From the NCBI GenBank assembly GCA_007115705.1, contig QXEO01000531.1, positions 11,368,828-11,432,827 on the forward strand: 64,000 bases of DNA. Reading direction: 5' to 3'. This DNA is from Dactylis glomerata. Its lineage: Eukaryota; Streptophyta; Magnoliopsida; Poales; Poaceae. Shown one piece after another: positions 20,521 to 31,089 of this stretch (positions within the stretch are counted from its first letter, which is position 1; every line of letters starts with the position of its first letter). The notes beneath the pieces are model-generated. The model ran no database searches. It was not told the DNA's origin and saw nothing but the letters and a program-made list of their open reading frames with translations. The translations under genes and the position numbers were made by a program.

Positions 20521-21634
20521 CAAAAGGCCTCGACCTCGACGCGTCAAGATCTTCCTCCTCATACGGTGTCAAATCAGCCACATTGAAAGAACTGCTGACA
20601 CCAAACTCCTGAACAGGCATATCTATCTTATATGCATTATCATTGATCTTGGCAAGAACCTTGTAAGGACCAGCACCTCGTGGGAGTAACTTGGACTTAC
20701 GCTTCTTAGGAAATCTATCCTTGCGAAAATGAACACACACCATGTCTCCTGGCTGAAATAGCACCTCTTTTCGCTTCTTGTTGACACGGCTAGCATTGTC
20801 CTTGCCCTTCTTCTCGATAGCTTCTTTTGTCTTCATATGTATCTTCTTCACAAACTCTGCCCTCTTGGATGTCTCCATGTTCTCTCTTTCTTGAATAGGC
20901 AAAGGCAACAAATCAAGTGGTGTGATAGGTTTGAAACCATAGACCACCTCAAAAGGACATAACCGCGTTGTAGAATGTACAACCCTGTTATAAGCAGACT
21001 CAACATGTGGCAAGCAATCCTCCCAAACATGCAGATTCTTCTTGATCATAGATCGCAGCAACTGGGATAATGTGCGATTCACCACCTCTGTTTGTCCATC
21101 AGTTTGGGGATGACAAGTAGTACTGAATAGTAACTTTGTCCCCAGCTTTCCCCAAAGTGTCTTCCAAAAGTAACTCATGAACTTCACATCACGATCAGAA
21201 ACAATTGTCCTTGGTACTCCATGTAATCTCACAATGTCCCTGAAAAACAGAGTAGCAATATGCGACGCATCGTCGCTCTTGTGGTAGGCAATAAAGTGTG
21301 CCATCTTAGAAAAATGATCCACTACCACAAATATAGAATCATGTCCTCTCCTAGTTCTAGGCAATCCTAATACAAAATCCATACTAATGTCTTCCCATGG
21401 AGTAGTAGGTGCAGGTAGAGGAGTATACAAACCATGAGGCTTCAACTTCGACTTAGATGTGTTGCAAGTGATGCAACGCTTGACAAATCTGTCCACATCA
21501 TGCCTTATCTTAGGCCAATAAAAGTGATCAGCGAGCATGAGGAGTGTTTTCTCACGCCCAAAATGGCCCATCAAGCCACCAGCATGTGATTCCTGCAATA
21601 AGAGCAAACGCGCCGACGATTCTGGAACACACAA
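20477..21634 (-). pseudogene. Element D: integrase, 385 codons open
   Basis: Zinc region ESHAGGLMGHFGREKT and CITCNTSK; core with MDFVLGLP, SDRDVKFMS and DGQTEVVNRTL (D, D and E all present); C-terminal segment PRGAGPYKVL. The listed start is not an ATG. It is in frame with the RNase H frame to its right and separated from it by a TGA at 21644-21646 that replaces a CGA Arg codon present in E. Ends in TSLPFFH at the shared G-run frameshift. Confidence 0.85.
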
Positions 21635-21643
21635 TTTGTTAGC

Positions 21644-22270
21644 TCAAAACAAAAACCCATCATGAATATGATATTTTTCCCAAGCTTTCCCATTAGCACA
21701 CAACTTATGTGGGGCAACAAAATCATGGTCAGTAGCATACAAATCACACAAACTCTCTAAACCAGGAACTCTCACATCCAATTGTGTTAACAACATGTTC
21801 TTCCGAGAGAGAGCATCAGCGACCACATTGTCTTTTCCTTTCTTATGTTTAATGATGTATGGAAAAGACTCAATAAATTCAACCCACTTAGCTAGTCGCC
21901 TATGCAAGTTTGATTGTGCTTTCAAATACTTCAAAGCTTCATGATCAGAATGTATAATAAACTCTTTGGGCCACAAATAATGTTGCCAAACTTCAAGCAC
22001 ACGCACAAGAGCATATAATTCTTTATCATACACATGATAGTTCAAACAAGCACCACTAAGCTTCTCAAAAAAATAAGCTATAGGCCGACCCTCTTGCATT
22101 AACACGCCACCAATACCTATGCCACTAGCATCACACTCAATCTCAAATTGCTTAGTAAAATCAGGCAGTGCAAGTAAAGGTGCAGATTTGAGCAATCTTT
22201 TCAACTCAATCAAAAGCATTACCTTGGGCTGGCCCCCACACAAAAGCAACACCTTTCTTAGTAAGTTCAT
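21644..22270 (-). pseudogene. Element D: RNase H region
   Basis: Contains IECDASGIGIGGVLMQ, YDKELYALVRVLE and HSDHEALKYLKAQ, the RNase H signature, then KKGKDNVVADALSR. The first about 20 residues of the open frame are out of register: true homology starts near 22208 after a one-base insertion (GAT-T-GAG). Ends at the TGA at 21644. Confidence 0.85.
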
Positions 22271-22490
22271 TTAGAGGTGCGGCTATGGTACTAAATTCCT
22301 TCACAAAACGTCTATAGAAACCAGCAAGCCCATGAAAACTTCTAACTTGACTAATATTCATAGGAGTAGGCCAATTTTGTATTGCGACAATTTTAGAATT
22401 ATCTACCTCAACTCCATTCTTAGAAACAACATATCCCAGAAATATGACCTTGTCTTTGCAAAAAGTGCACTTCTCAAGATTACCATACAA
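22206..22490 (-). pseudogene. Element D: RT thumb/connection region
   Basis: EKCTFCKDKVIFLGYVVSK and VRSFHGLAGFYRRFV are typical of the gypsy RT end and tether. Separated from the RT core by TAA 22491-22493 in place of a Lys codon. Ends at a one-base insertion frameshift near 22208. Confidence 0.85.
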
Positions 22491-22906
22491 TTAAGCATCA
22501 CGTAGCACATGCAAAACTTGTCTAATATGAACAATATGGTCAGATTCATTGCTTCTGTAGATTAATATATCATCAAAATACACAACCACAAACTTGCCAA
22601 TAAAATCTCGCAAAACATGGTTCATCAAGCGCATAAAAGTACTAGGTGCATTAGTGAGACCAAAAGGCATGACTAACCACTCATATAAACCAAATTTCAT
22701 TTTAAAGGCAGTTTTCCACTCATCCCCTTCTTTCATCCTAATCTGATGATAACCACTACGCAGATCAATCTTAGAGAAAATAGCAGCACCACTCAATTCA
22801 TCTAACATGTCCTCTAAACGGGGAATAGGATGGCGATATCGAATAATGATGTTATTAATAGCTCAACAATCTACATACATGCGCCAGGTACCATCTTTCT
22901 TAGGCA
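22491..22906 (-). pseudogene. Element D: reverse transcriptase core
   Basis: The open part (22491-22808) includes FSKIDLRSGYHQI, MPFGLTNAPSTFM and the catalytic YFDD. Upstream (22809-22906) the frame contains a TGA at 22863-22865 in place of CGA in the VDCRAIN motif, and a frameshift near 22925 cuts it from the protease-linker frame. Confidence 0.85.
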
Positions 22907-24058
22907 CTAAAATAACAGGAACAACACAAGGACTAAGAGGCTCACATGAATATACCCTTTATCAAGAAGTGCTTGTACTTGTTTCTGAATGTCTTTAGTC
23001 TCGTCGGGGTTGGTACGGTAAGGTGCCCGGTTAGGCAATGATGCTCCTAGGATCAAATCAATTTGATGCTCAATACCCCGCAATGGTGGCAAACCATCGG
23101 GTACCTCCTCCGGAAACACATCACAGAACTCCTGCAAAATAGTGGAAACACCAATAGAGAGAGGGGTCATATCGTTAGAAACCAAAATTTCACCCTTGTA
23201 CACCAGCACTAGTGGCATGGCAGAAGGGGTATCTCCAAATTCCCTCAAATCCTCATTGGAAGCCATCAACATGAATGCATCAGCTCCTCCAGCAGAGCAG
23301 GCAGACAACACTGGCGCGGCAGGCTGGCTGGCCTGAGATGGTGCCGCGTCAGGAGTCTGCTCGGTGTGATGCCACGGCAGAGAACTGGCCACATCTTGTG
23401 TCGCGGCAGGAATGATGGCAGGCGTCGGCAATGAGGTGTGCCGCGGTAGAGAAAAGGCAGGAATCTCTGCCGTGGTAGAGGTCAGAAATGGTGGCTCTGT
23501 CGTGGTAGCAAAGTGGCTAGAAAGCTGGGCCGCGGCAGCAAAGCATGCAGTCAAGTGTGCCATGGCTAAAGATGTGTGATCATGCACTGTCAAAGTAGGT
23601 TCTTGTCGTTGTGTCCTCTCATGCTCATGCTCAAGATTAACTTTGGTCTTCTGACGAGACTCATTAACAATCGCCTGGGGAGACATAGGTCTCAGTACCA
23701 CATCTTTGCTTTGCCATTTGAATTGATATGTATTTGCCTTGCCATTGTGATGAACATCCCGATCATATTGCCATGGACGGCCTAACAAGAGATGACACAA
23801 TGTCATAGGTACCACATCACACTCGACAGTATCTTTATAGGCCCCAATCTGAAAATCCACACGTACTATATGGCTAAGTTTCATCTCACCAGCATCACTC
23901 AACCATTGAATAAAATATGGGTTGGGATGTGGATAGTACTTCAATTACAGTTTTGTACAAAGCTCTTTACTAGCCAAATTTCTGCAACTCCCACCATCAA
24001 TAATGACTTTGCATGCTCTACCTTCACTCACATCAGCCCGTGTTTGAAACAAATTGCA
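22907..24058 (-). pseudogene. Element D: aspartic protease and protease-RT linker
   Basis: The catalytic IIDGGS sits in 23945-24058, just before an in-frame TAA. The open frame from 23944 continues with VECDVVPMTLCHLLLGRPW, the flap-to-end part of the retropepsin fold. After it comes a 150-residue Ala/Pro/Thr-rich linker, then FPEEVPDGLPPLRGIEHQID and APYRTNPDE leading into RT. The linker holds repeated Pro/Ala segments without homology I recognise. Confidence 0.8.
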
Positions 24059-24388
24059 TCATTGATCATCTGGACTTGGACTGACTTGCAAGACCCGAGG
24101 GGAACACACAAACACCGGATTTGGAGAAGTATCACAATAATAAATGTCCTCATTGACCTCTACAGGTTCTTCTTCAAATGGATCAGCATCATCCCCAGTC
24201 TCGTACCCACCATAAGCATCAAATATCATGGTCTTCTTATTGGGACAATCACGCTTGAAGTGTCCCTTGCCACCACAGGTGTGACAACTCATATCTCGAT
24301 TTCTGGCTGTGGAAGAAGTGGAACCCGAGCCACTCATAGCAGGAGAAGGATTGTTGTTGGACACAGCAGGCTTCATAGGAGTACTCAT
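24059..24388 (-). pseudogene. Element D: gag zinc knuckle region
   Basis: CHTCGGKGHFKRDCPNKK is a perfect CX2CX4HX4C nucleocapsid knuckle. It is followed by an acidic stretch (DDADPFEEEPVEVNED) and then a stop. Separated from the rest of gag by a frameshift near 24390-24450. Confidence 0.85.
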
Positions 24389-25056
24389 ATGGTCACCAAT
24401 AGAACTAGCCTCATGAACACCACCAGAATTCTGACAATAGAGGGAGAACTTGATGGAAAGTGTCCTCTAGCTGACGGGGAATGTGCTGCAAACCTGGCCT
24501 CCTCGGCCACAGTAGCTTCAGCCTCTCTAGACTGATGTAAGAGCTCACACATATCTGCATAAGGATGGTGTCGAACAATGCGCCGAATCTGGAAAGATAA
24601 TCTAGCAAGGAAACGCTGCATTGTTTGATCTTCAGGCTCACAAACTTTAGCACGCTGCATAATCATCTCCATCTCATAGAAATATTCATCCACTGTCTTC
24701 AGACCTTGCTTCAAATTTGTCAACTTATCATATAGTGACCGAACATAATTTGCTGGGACAAAACGATGCTGCATCTCCTCCTTCATAGCACGCCAGGTAA
24801 CAATAGCAGGAACTCTATCAATAACACGAGCATTACAGACATGATCCCACCATATCAATGCTAGGCCTTCAAACTCAGAAGATGCCAAATGAACTTTGCG
24901 CTCCTCAGTGTATTCATGCAAACGCCACAACTTCTCCACTTTCAGCTCCCAATTGAGATACTCTTCAACATCATTGCCATGAAAGTGAGGAATAGTGAAT
25001 TTTGGCCTAGGTGGCCCATCACCATGGCGTGGGGCAGCCCCTGGAGCAGGAAACAC
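24385..25056 (-). pseudogene. Element D: gag capsid region
   Basis: Retrotransposon gag domain with FHGNDVEEYLNWELKVEKLW, WRAMKEEMQHRFVP, LYDKLTNLKQGLKTVDEYF and FLARLSFQIRRIV. An Arg/Gly-rich N-terminal segment (GRGRGYRGRG) continues in frame to the right to about 25170, so the true start lay beyond 25056. The capsid part is the chromovirus type, ending out of frame in about the last 30 residues. Confidence 0.85.
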
Positions 25057-25479
25057 GGGAACACGCTGAGCATAGATGGGAGCAAAACCACGACCACGGT
25101 ACCCACGACCACGGCCCAGAGCAAAAGGATTCTCAGCATGGTCACCAACGCTAGCATCATCAAACTACTCCAGAAGAATTCATCAAAGAACAAATGTAGG
25201 AAACTGCAAAGTCCGTTTTTGAGTAGGTAACAGTTCTTGTTAGAAAAGGTTCACGTTAAACTTTTCTGTTCATACTTTTGTTGTTTTAATTAAATATGAA
25301 AAATCACAAGACTCCTTTGGATGCATCTTCAGCTCCCTCATGTACGGATTAATGATGTCCATAAGGGAGTTCTCCTCGGATGAACCAGAAGAATACATGG
25401 TGGCTCTAAAACTGAGAACAGCTCTTGATAGAAACAGATCAAAATAAAAAAGACAAGAAGAGGATATACAGACCTCAGG

Positions 25480-25690
25480 AAATTTGGGGGGTTATATAGG
25501 CAAAAGTTTAACAATGAAACGAAGGCACAGGAGGAAACCGGGATGGAAACGAGCTCCGAGGCGAACACACCATAGGGTGGCGCGGCCAGCAGGGGGCCCA
25601 TGCCACGAGGTGGTGTGGAGCCTCCAGGCTCCGTTTCCAACTTGTTTTTGTCGCTCAAGGATGGGAAGGTACAGATAGAAGATGTTCGGG
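25480..25690 (-). repeat. Inverted LTR-like promoter fragment inside F
   Basis: Read on the minus strand it gives the sequence typical of the GC-rich middle of these LTRs: CCTCGTGGC, GGCCGCGCCACCCTATGGTG, then TTTTGCCTATATAACCCCC, a TATA element. Its orientation is opposite to the F LTR. Source unknown. Confidence 0.5.
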
Positions 25691-25721
25691 TCCTAAAGGA
25701 GAAGGAAGTCTTGAAGCTAGG

Positions 25722-25922
25722 ATGGAAAAGCCGGAGCAAGAAGTCTTTAAATACAAGAAGATGGCAGAACGCGAGGTGGACATTATCCATAGGATAAATC
25801 AAGAACTCATCGCCAAGCACAAGAAGGAGACTGCAGAGCTCTGGGATGACATCTTGTCACTCCATGAGACCACCAACAAATTACAAGCACAACTCTACGA
25901 CTTGCAAAAATCAAAACTGTGA
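25722..25922 (+). CDS. Element F: short coiled-coil protein (66 aa), probably a gag remnant
   Basis: MEKPEQEVFKYKKMAERE continues as a charged heptad-rich helix (KKETAELWDDILSLHETTNK) to a stop at 25920. It sits where other elements of this group carry the C-terminal coiled coil of gag (compare residues 95-180 of the element B protein). No upstream gag domain is in frame. It could be a real small product or the end of a broken gag. Confidence 0.4.
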   Translation: MEKPEQEVFKYKKMAEREVDIIHRINQELIAKHKKETAELWDDILSLHETTNKLQAQLYDLQKSKL

Positions 25923-26097
25923 GTATGAGGCTAGGTTTAAACAAACGAGTGATGCTGCCAGTTTCAGGATATTGGAGACCAAGTCATCCTTTTCTTGATG
26001 GGGAACCTTTGCCTTGGAAGTCAGATGATGATAAAGATTCACCACCACCACCGAAGGAGTAATTCGCCATTGGTATTGGCATCCCCTTGGCTTGTTC

Positions 26098-26115
26098 CAA
26101 GCTTGGGGGAGTGCC
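26098..26115 (+). other. Internal polypurine-tract copy in F
   Basis: CCAAGCTTGGGGGAGTGC, matching the terminal tract AAGCTTGGGGGGG at 27739-27751. Confidence 0.65.
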
Positions 26116-26947
26116 GCAGTATCACATCATTACCTTTTACCCATTTACTTTTCAGTAGAGTCATCTCATGAATAGATAAGTTATCATATAGGATGGTTTG
26201 CAGTGTGGAAGTATCTCTCCTTTAGTTGGTTATCTATGTATCCCTTGGTGTGAGTTGCGGTTATGAAATATTAATGAGAAGTTTATCATTTACTTTCTGC
26301 ACTTTATTTTAGTTTGCAATTTTTCTTATATGATTAGTCTTGTTGATTAGCATTGGTATCACTTTGGGAGTATGAGTAAATCTAGTTGGTTTTGGAAAAC
26401 TTAGCAATGGTTAGTAGCAACAATACTTTGAGGCTTGAGTAGAAAAGAGGGAAATACATGTAGATACATCATTTCAGCTTTCCTTCATGATTGGGTCATA
26501 AGCATTAGTATTCTCAAGTTAAGATCGTTTGTACTTTCAAGGAAGTTTGCATGATTATTTTCTATCACATGTATGCTTGTTTGTTTCATTCAACTCTTAT
26601 GCTTGCTACCCAGCCTTGCTAGCCAAAAACCTATAATGAGAGCGAATACTACTCATGCATCCAATTCCCAAAAACCAAGTTACTTCCAAAGAGTCCACTA
26701 TAAATTCCTATGCATGGAATTTCAAGCCATTCCAAGTAAATTTTCATGTGCTACCTTTCAAAAACCTTCAAATACTTCTCATTTTGTGACACTGTTCTTA
26801 GCTCATGAGGACGTAGTGGTTGGGTTTGTTATCTTCCATACTAAATTGAGTACCCCTTGACTTGCATGCTTCATCTGCTCGTCACTAATTTTGCAAGGGA
26901 GCTGGTCAGACCATTATAACAAAAAAAAGAGAAAAAGAAAAGAAAAA

Positions 26948-27036
26948 GGCACTCCTCCATGGTTTGTGAAAGTTGGTGGGCACCTGATGGAATCGGTTAG
27001 CCATGGTTTGTGAAAGGAAAAGTGGGGAGGAGTGCC
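26948..27036 (+). ncRNA. 89-nt nested hairpin (element F copy)
   Basis: Outer stem GGCACTCCTCC with GGAGGAGTGCC, inner stem CTGAT-GGA-ATCGG (one G.U pair). Homologue of 16618-16707 although F belongs to a different LTR family. Confidence 0.7.
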
Positions 27037-27736
27037 AAACTATAAAAGAGCATATAAATGCCTCTTACAACATTTCGGAACCGCTCTCACTTGTTTAGTA
27101 TGGAAGATAGCAAGAACTCCGTTGCTAGTCGTTGACATGAACAACCACCTCTCAAAACAATTTTTATCTCTATTTTACAAATGAAAAGCTCTAGCACATG
27201 TTTAATCCCTGCTTCCCTCTGTGAAGGGCCTATCTTTTTTACTTTTATGTTGAGTCAACCTATTCCCCTCTATCTCAGGCAAGCATTTGAGTTGTTGTGA
27301 TCCAACCATCCTTATGTTGATTTATTTAATCATGTTTACTATCTTCCTTTGTTTAGTATGATGCTTTTATCTGAATGAATCTATCTTTGGAAGCTATCTC
27401 TGACTGTAAAGAGATTGTTATGATTGAGCAAGTTATTTTTGCTATATAAGCTCTGATATAAAAGGCTCCGATCAAAATATAAGTACAATCTGTTCATTGT
27501 TCTCTAACCAAGAGCAAAGGTTTGCCATCAGCAATCATGATTTACCTTGTACACCTTTATTGTGATTCCCTTTGCTCATTGCAAGTTAAATTATATGAAG
27601 GGAAGTTGCTGTCTATTATGACTTGTGCCTTGGTAAGTGTGATGCTTCTTGTCCGTATTTTGTTTATCGACACTTCACCCCATAAACCTGTGGTCATGTT
27701 TATCGAGTTCAGTTTTTGCTTGGGGACAAGCGAGGT

Positions 27737-27752
27737 CTAAGCTTGGGGGGGT
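27737..27752 (+). other. Element F polypurine tract
   Basis: CTAAGCTTGGGGGGGT immediately before the LTR. Confidence 0.75.
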
Positions 27753-29264
27753 TGATACATCCATTTTGCATCACTATTTTATATTATAATTTACTATTGT
27801 TCATTGATATATTTCTTATTTAGAGATGATACTTATGTTGTTTTCTCTGTTTTCACATGATTGATGATTATTGGAGAGCCCACTGCCGGAGTCAGGATTC
27901 TGCTGGAAAAAGGACCGTCAAGGCACCATATTTCTGAAGACCAGCATTTCCAGGAAAATACCTAGAACTTCATATTTCATCGAAAGACGGAAGTAGCCAG
28001 ATGGAGAGGGCGAGGTGAGCCACTAGGGGCCCACACCACCTGGTGGCGCAGGCCAGCCCTAGGCCGCACCACCCAATGGTGTGGCCACCTTGGCCCACCT
28101 CTGCCAGCACCCCCTCGCATATATCGTCTCCCCAAAAACCTAAGACCCAGGGGAATCAGAGATAGACTCCACCGCCTCTGCGGGGCAGAAAACACACACA
28201 CAGAGAAAGCTCTTTGGCAGGCAGAAATCTGCCAGGGAAATTCCATCCCGGAGAGGGGAGATCATCGCCATCGTCATCGTCATCGAGCTGGGCTTCATCG
28301 GGATCATCATCATCAGCAGCATCATCACCATCACCTTCATCATCTGCATCACCACGCCATCCCGCTGTAACATCATGGGTTGAATCTTGTCCAGTTCATA
28401 GGGGAAACTTTCTCGGTGTTGATTACTCTTGTAGTTGATGCTATTGAGTGAAACAGTTGAATTAAGGTTTATGTCCAGATTGTTATTTATCATTATTTCA
28501 CCTCTGATCATGATCCATATGATGTCTTGTGAGTAGTTCGACTAGTTCTTAAGGACATGGGAGAAGTCAAGATGTTAGTAGTGAAACTATGTTGAGTAAT
28601 ATTTAGTGGTTTGATATTTATGTTGTGGTGCTATTCTACTAGTGGTGTCATGTGAATGTCGACTACGTGATACTTCACCTTTATGGGCCTAGTGGAATGC
28701 ATTGTGTATTTGGCTACTAATTGTGGGGTTGCCGGAGCGATAGAAGCCTAAACCTCTGTTAGGAAACCAGTGCACCAGGGACCGTAGGATCTCAGAGTTT
28801 AAGGCTGTGGTTAGATTTATCTTAATTATTTTCTTGTAGTTGCGGATGCTTGCAAGGGGTATAATAACAAGTGTGTACTAGTCCAAGTTGGGGTAGTGCA
28901 TTAGCATAGGTTCACCCCCATAACACCTATCAAACCAATGAATATTACTTAGCTGTATGAAGCGAAAGCACTTGACAGAAACTCCTGTGTGTCCTCAGAA
29001 ACGTTTGTTAATCATAAGTAACACCATCGGCTTGTCCTTTGCTCTAAAAAGGATTGGGCCGCTCGCAGCAATTATTATTATTGTCTTTTATTTACTCGTA
29101 TTTTATTTTCTTGCATTATGAAATACCCCTGAAAACCCGTTTGCTAGTATTTACAATGAATCCTTGATCAAAACTGCTTGTCAACACCTTCTGCTCCTCA
29201 TTGGGTTTGACACTCTTATTTATTGAAAGTACTACGATACACCCCCTATACTTGTGGGTCATCA
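27753..29264 (+). mobile_element. Element F: 3' LTR, 1512 bp
   Basis: Starts TGATACATCCATTTTGC and ends GTGGGTCATCA, with TG...CA ends. Same family as the J LTR (6839-8212). It contains an AT-only TATA-like CATATATC near 28119. The target copy would be GTGGG (29265-29269), with no left partner found. Confidence 0.85.
28262..28365 (+). repeat. ATC/CAT-rich trinucleotide stretch in the F LTR
   Basis: Imperfect (ATC)n/(CAT)n run after the promoter, present at the matching place in the J LTR. Open frames here (His/Asp or Ser runs) come from the repeat and are not called. Confidence 0.75.
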
Positions 29265-29464
29265 GTGGGACAAGCCCACTTGGTGCTCTTGATCTCCTAG
29301 TCGATAAGCATGTTGAACCAGGCAGTGGGTATATCTCCGGTGAGCTCAATACCCATACGGTCATTCCTCGGTGGAGGTGCACTTGACGACGATGCCTTGG
29401 CAGCTTGCACACGCGTGTGGCTCCTTGTGTTCACCATCTCCCCAGGCAGCTAGATATCATGGCC

Positions 29465-29960
29465 GTGCATGCGATACGGGGAGCAATATGGGTGGGTTCT
29501 GCCCGTATCAGACCTCATTGCTTTGGGTTAGGGTTTCAAACCAGTATGTCGGTGTTGATGCTTGGCGATACGGCCATATTGTGACCGTATGACTGGTTGT
29601 TATACATTCAGTACTTCTCGTTGATTTTTCACTGCTTCGATATGGGCATCGATACGAGGACACCTGCCCGTATGGCTCGTTAAATTTTCTGTGATGTTTT
29701 GACGATTTTCTGCCTCTGCCTCAGAGTTCGATACGGGGACCGATATAGGCAAACTCTACCCGTATGGCCGCTCGATAAACTCTCTGTTATCTCCGGATGA
29801 AATTCTGTAGATCAATACGGGCACCGATACGGGCACGTCTACCCGTGTGGTTGCTTGTTAAACTCTCTGTATTGCTGCGTTATTTCCATCGCCAAAGTGC
29901 TAGGAGCGATACGGGCATCGATACGGGGATGTGTGCCCGTATGGATGCTCATTAAAGTCT
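29465..29960. repeat. Six imperfect units of a GATACGGG / CCCGTATGG motif
   Basis: Units near 29471, 29570, 29637, 29735, 29815 and 29908, spaced 67-99 bases. Each has one or two GATACGGGC-type boxes followed 10-20 bases later by CCCGTATGG, the inverse, so each can fold back. Later units also share a following TAAACTCTCTGT. Confidence 0.7.
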
Positions 29961-30190
29961 CTATAACTTGGCTTATTGTTGTTTTCTCTAGAATTTTTCT
30001 TCTACGTCTGAAAGATTATAGAAGCAGAATAATAATAAAACAGAGCAACAATAATGAGACCAATGATTTGGCGTAATTTTAAACATTCTTCTATTCTTCT
30101 CCTATGGATCTTTTGAACAATTCTTATTTTGATTAATATTAAACTAAAATAAATATCTATGAAAGTAAAACTTACAAAAAAATTATTTAA

Positions 30191-30208
30191 CATGGGTTGC
30201 CTCCCATG
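30191..30208 (-). ncRNA. Post-coding stem-loop, element H version
   Basis: CATGGG-TTGCCT-CCCATG, 6-bp stem. Sense strand reads CATGGGAGGCAACCCATG, 45-65 bases after the protease stop. It corresponds to TTGGGAGATAACCCAA in elements B and C. Confidence 0.7.
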
Positions 30209-30252
30209 AAGCTATTCTAGTTTTTGTCATTTAGCTTGACCATCATTCTTAG

Positions 30253-30480
30253 TCATTTAGGCTTTTTGAGTGGAATTCCCACTCTGAAGTAGTTGGCCTT
30301 TAAGGCGATGATTCCATCATCGTTCTTCCTTGCCTTCTTTTTCCTGGGAAAATGGACAACAAAAGGTTCTCGCGAGGGTAGATCAATCCTCACGTTCCCT
30401 TCATGAAGGTTAACTAAAACCTTTATAGTTCTTAAAAATGGCCTACCTAGAATGATAGGGGCATTAAAATCTTTAGGCAT
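30253..30480 (-). pseudogene. Element H: protease C-terminal part
   Basis: PIILGRPFLRTIKVLVNLHEGNV is the conserved ILGRPFL end of Athila-type retropepsins. It is followed by a Lys/Arg-rich stretch and a stop. The usual RT frame does not follow, so H appears to end its coding here. Frameshifted against the next piece. Confidence 0.75.
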
Positions 30481-30517
30481 ATCAACTACAACTAGATCAA
30501 TAAGAGTTGGGCATCCT

Positions 30518-30760
30518 TTAATGTTTACAACAATGTTTTCTTATGCTTACAGCTTGCTTGTAAGTAGAATCCACTAAGTGTAGTTTGAGTTCAGCTAGTT
30601 TAAAAGAACCAAGGTTTAGCCTATCAAATAAGCTTTTTAGAATACTGGAAACACTAGCACCTAGATCACAAAGTGCAGGAATTTTGTTAACTCCTATATT
30701 GTGTCTCAAATATATCTTCTTGCTTAGTAGAGAGTTTTTTAGATAGTTTTTTATATTCAT
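30518..30760 (-). pseudogene. Element H: protease N-terminal part with catalytic Asp
   Basis: Contains ALCDLGASVS, the Athila-type form of the aspartic protease active site, then LNLGSFKLAELKLHLVDST. Cut by a stop before and a frameshift after. Confidence 0.75.
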
Positions 30761-30778
30761 CCTCTAGCTCACATACCT

Positions 30779-31089
30779 TCATAGCAACTTGATTAATGAA
30801 TTGTTGGTACACGGCTTCACTACCCCCTCAATGGTTGGATTCTTCAGAGTGATGATCTTGACAAGGTTCTCCACGGTGTAATACGGTGTAGGAGCATTGC
30901 TATAGTCAAGTTCTTCAGAGTCTTCATCTTCGACCCTCATCATCTTTAGTTCTTCCACCGGTTTAGGCTCAGGCTTTCCAGCAAATCTTGCTGGTATGAG
31001 AGTTTGACTCTCAACTATTTTGCCCAATTGTGCCTCCACGGTCTTGGTTATCTCTTTGAGATCCTGCATATCACTCTTCATACTCATAG
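30779..31089 (-). pseudogene. Element H: gag C-terminal / gag-protease linker
   Basis: The frame begins at the L insertion point and reads SMKSDMQDLKEITKTVEAQLGKI, a coiled-coil segment followed by an acidic linker (EDEDSEELDYSN), as in Athila-type gag. The bases at 31090-31159 belong to solo LTR L, so the open frame extending there is artificial. It continues in frame with 35842-36085 across L. Confidence 0.75.

Larger units (their letters stand above)
19916..25190 (-). mobile_element. Element D: degenerate chromovirus-like gypsy, gag to integrase, minus
   Basis: Second copy of the E family, with gag, CCHC, protease, RT, RNase H and integrase in the usual order from right to left. It carries several frameshifts and stop codons. 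No 5' LTR is found right of 25190. The left part (19916-20476) holds the polyprotein tail and probably part of the 3' LTR, but its edges cannot be placed without a second LTR. Confidence 0.85.
25195..27736 (+). mobile_element. Element F: internal region, 5' side missing
   Basis: Runs into the F 3' LTR through a polypurine tract. It contains a short gag-like frame (MMSIREFSSDEPEEYMVALK near 25350), an inverted LTR-like piece (25480-25680), a coiled-coil frame, an internal tract copy and the 90-nt hairpin. From about 26500 it resembles the 3' noncoding part of element B. No 5' LTR is found, so D abuts it at about 25190. Confidence 0.65.
29265..30252 (-). mobile_element. Element H: 3' noncoding part
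   Basis: Follows the H protease frame on the minus strand. Contains the H version of the post-coding hairpin and, at 29465-29960, six imperfect GATACGGG units. The part 29265-29460 has no recognisable content. H is cut on the left by element F. Confidence 0.55.

Noticed and set aside
23792..24535. 247-codon plus-strand frame across D
   Set aside because: Antisense to the zinc knuckle and protease of D, with no motif of its own.
29465..29960. Possible CRISPR-like or satellite array
   Set aside because: Units are imperfect, spacing varies and the context is a plant retrotransposon; annotated as fold-back repeats instead.
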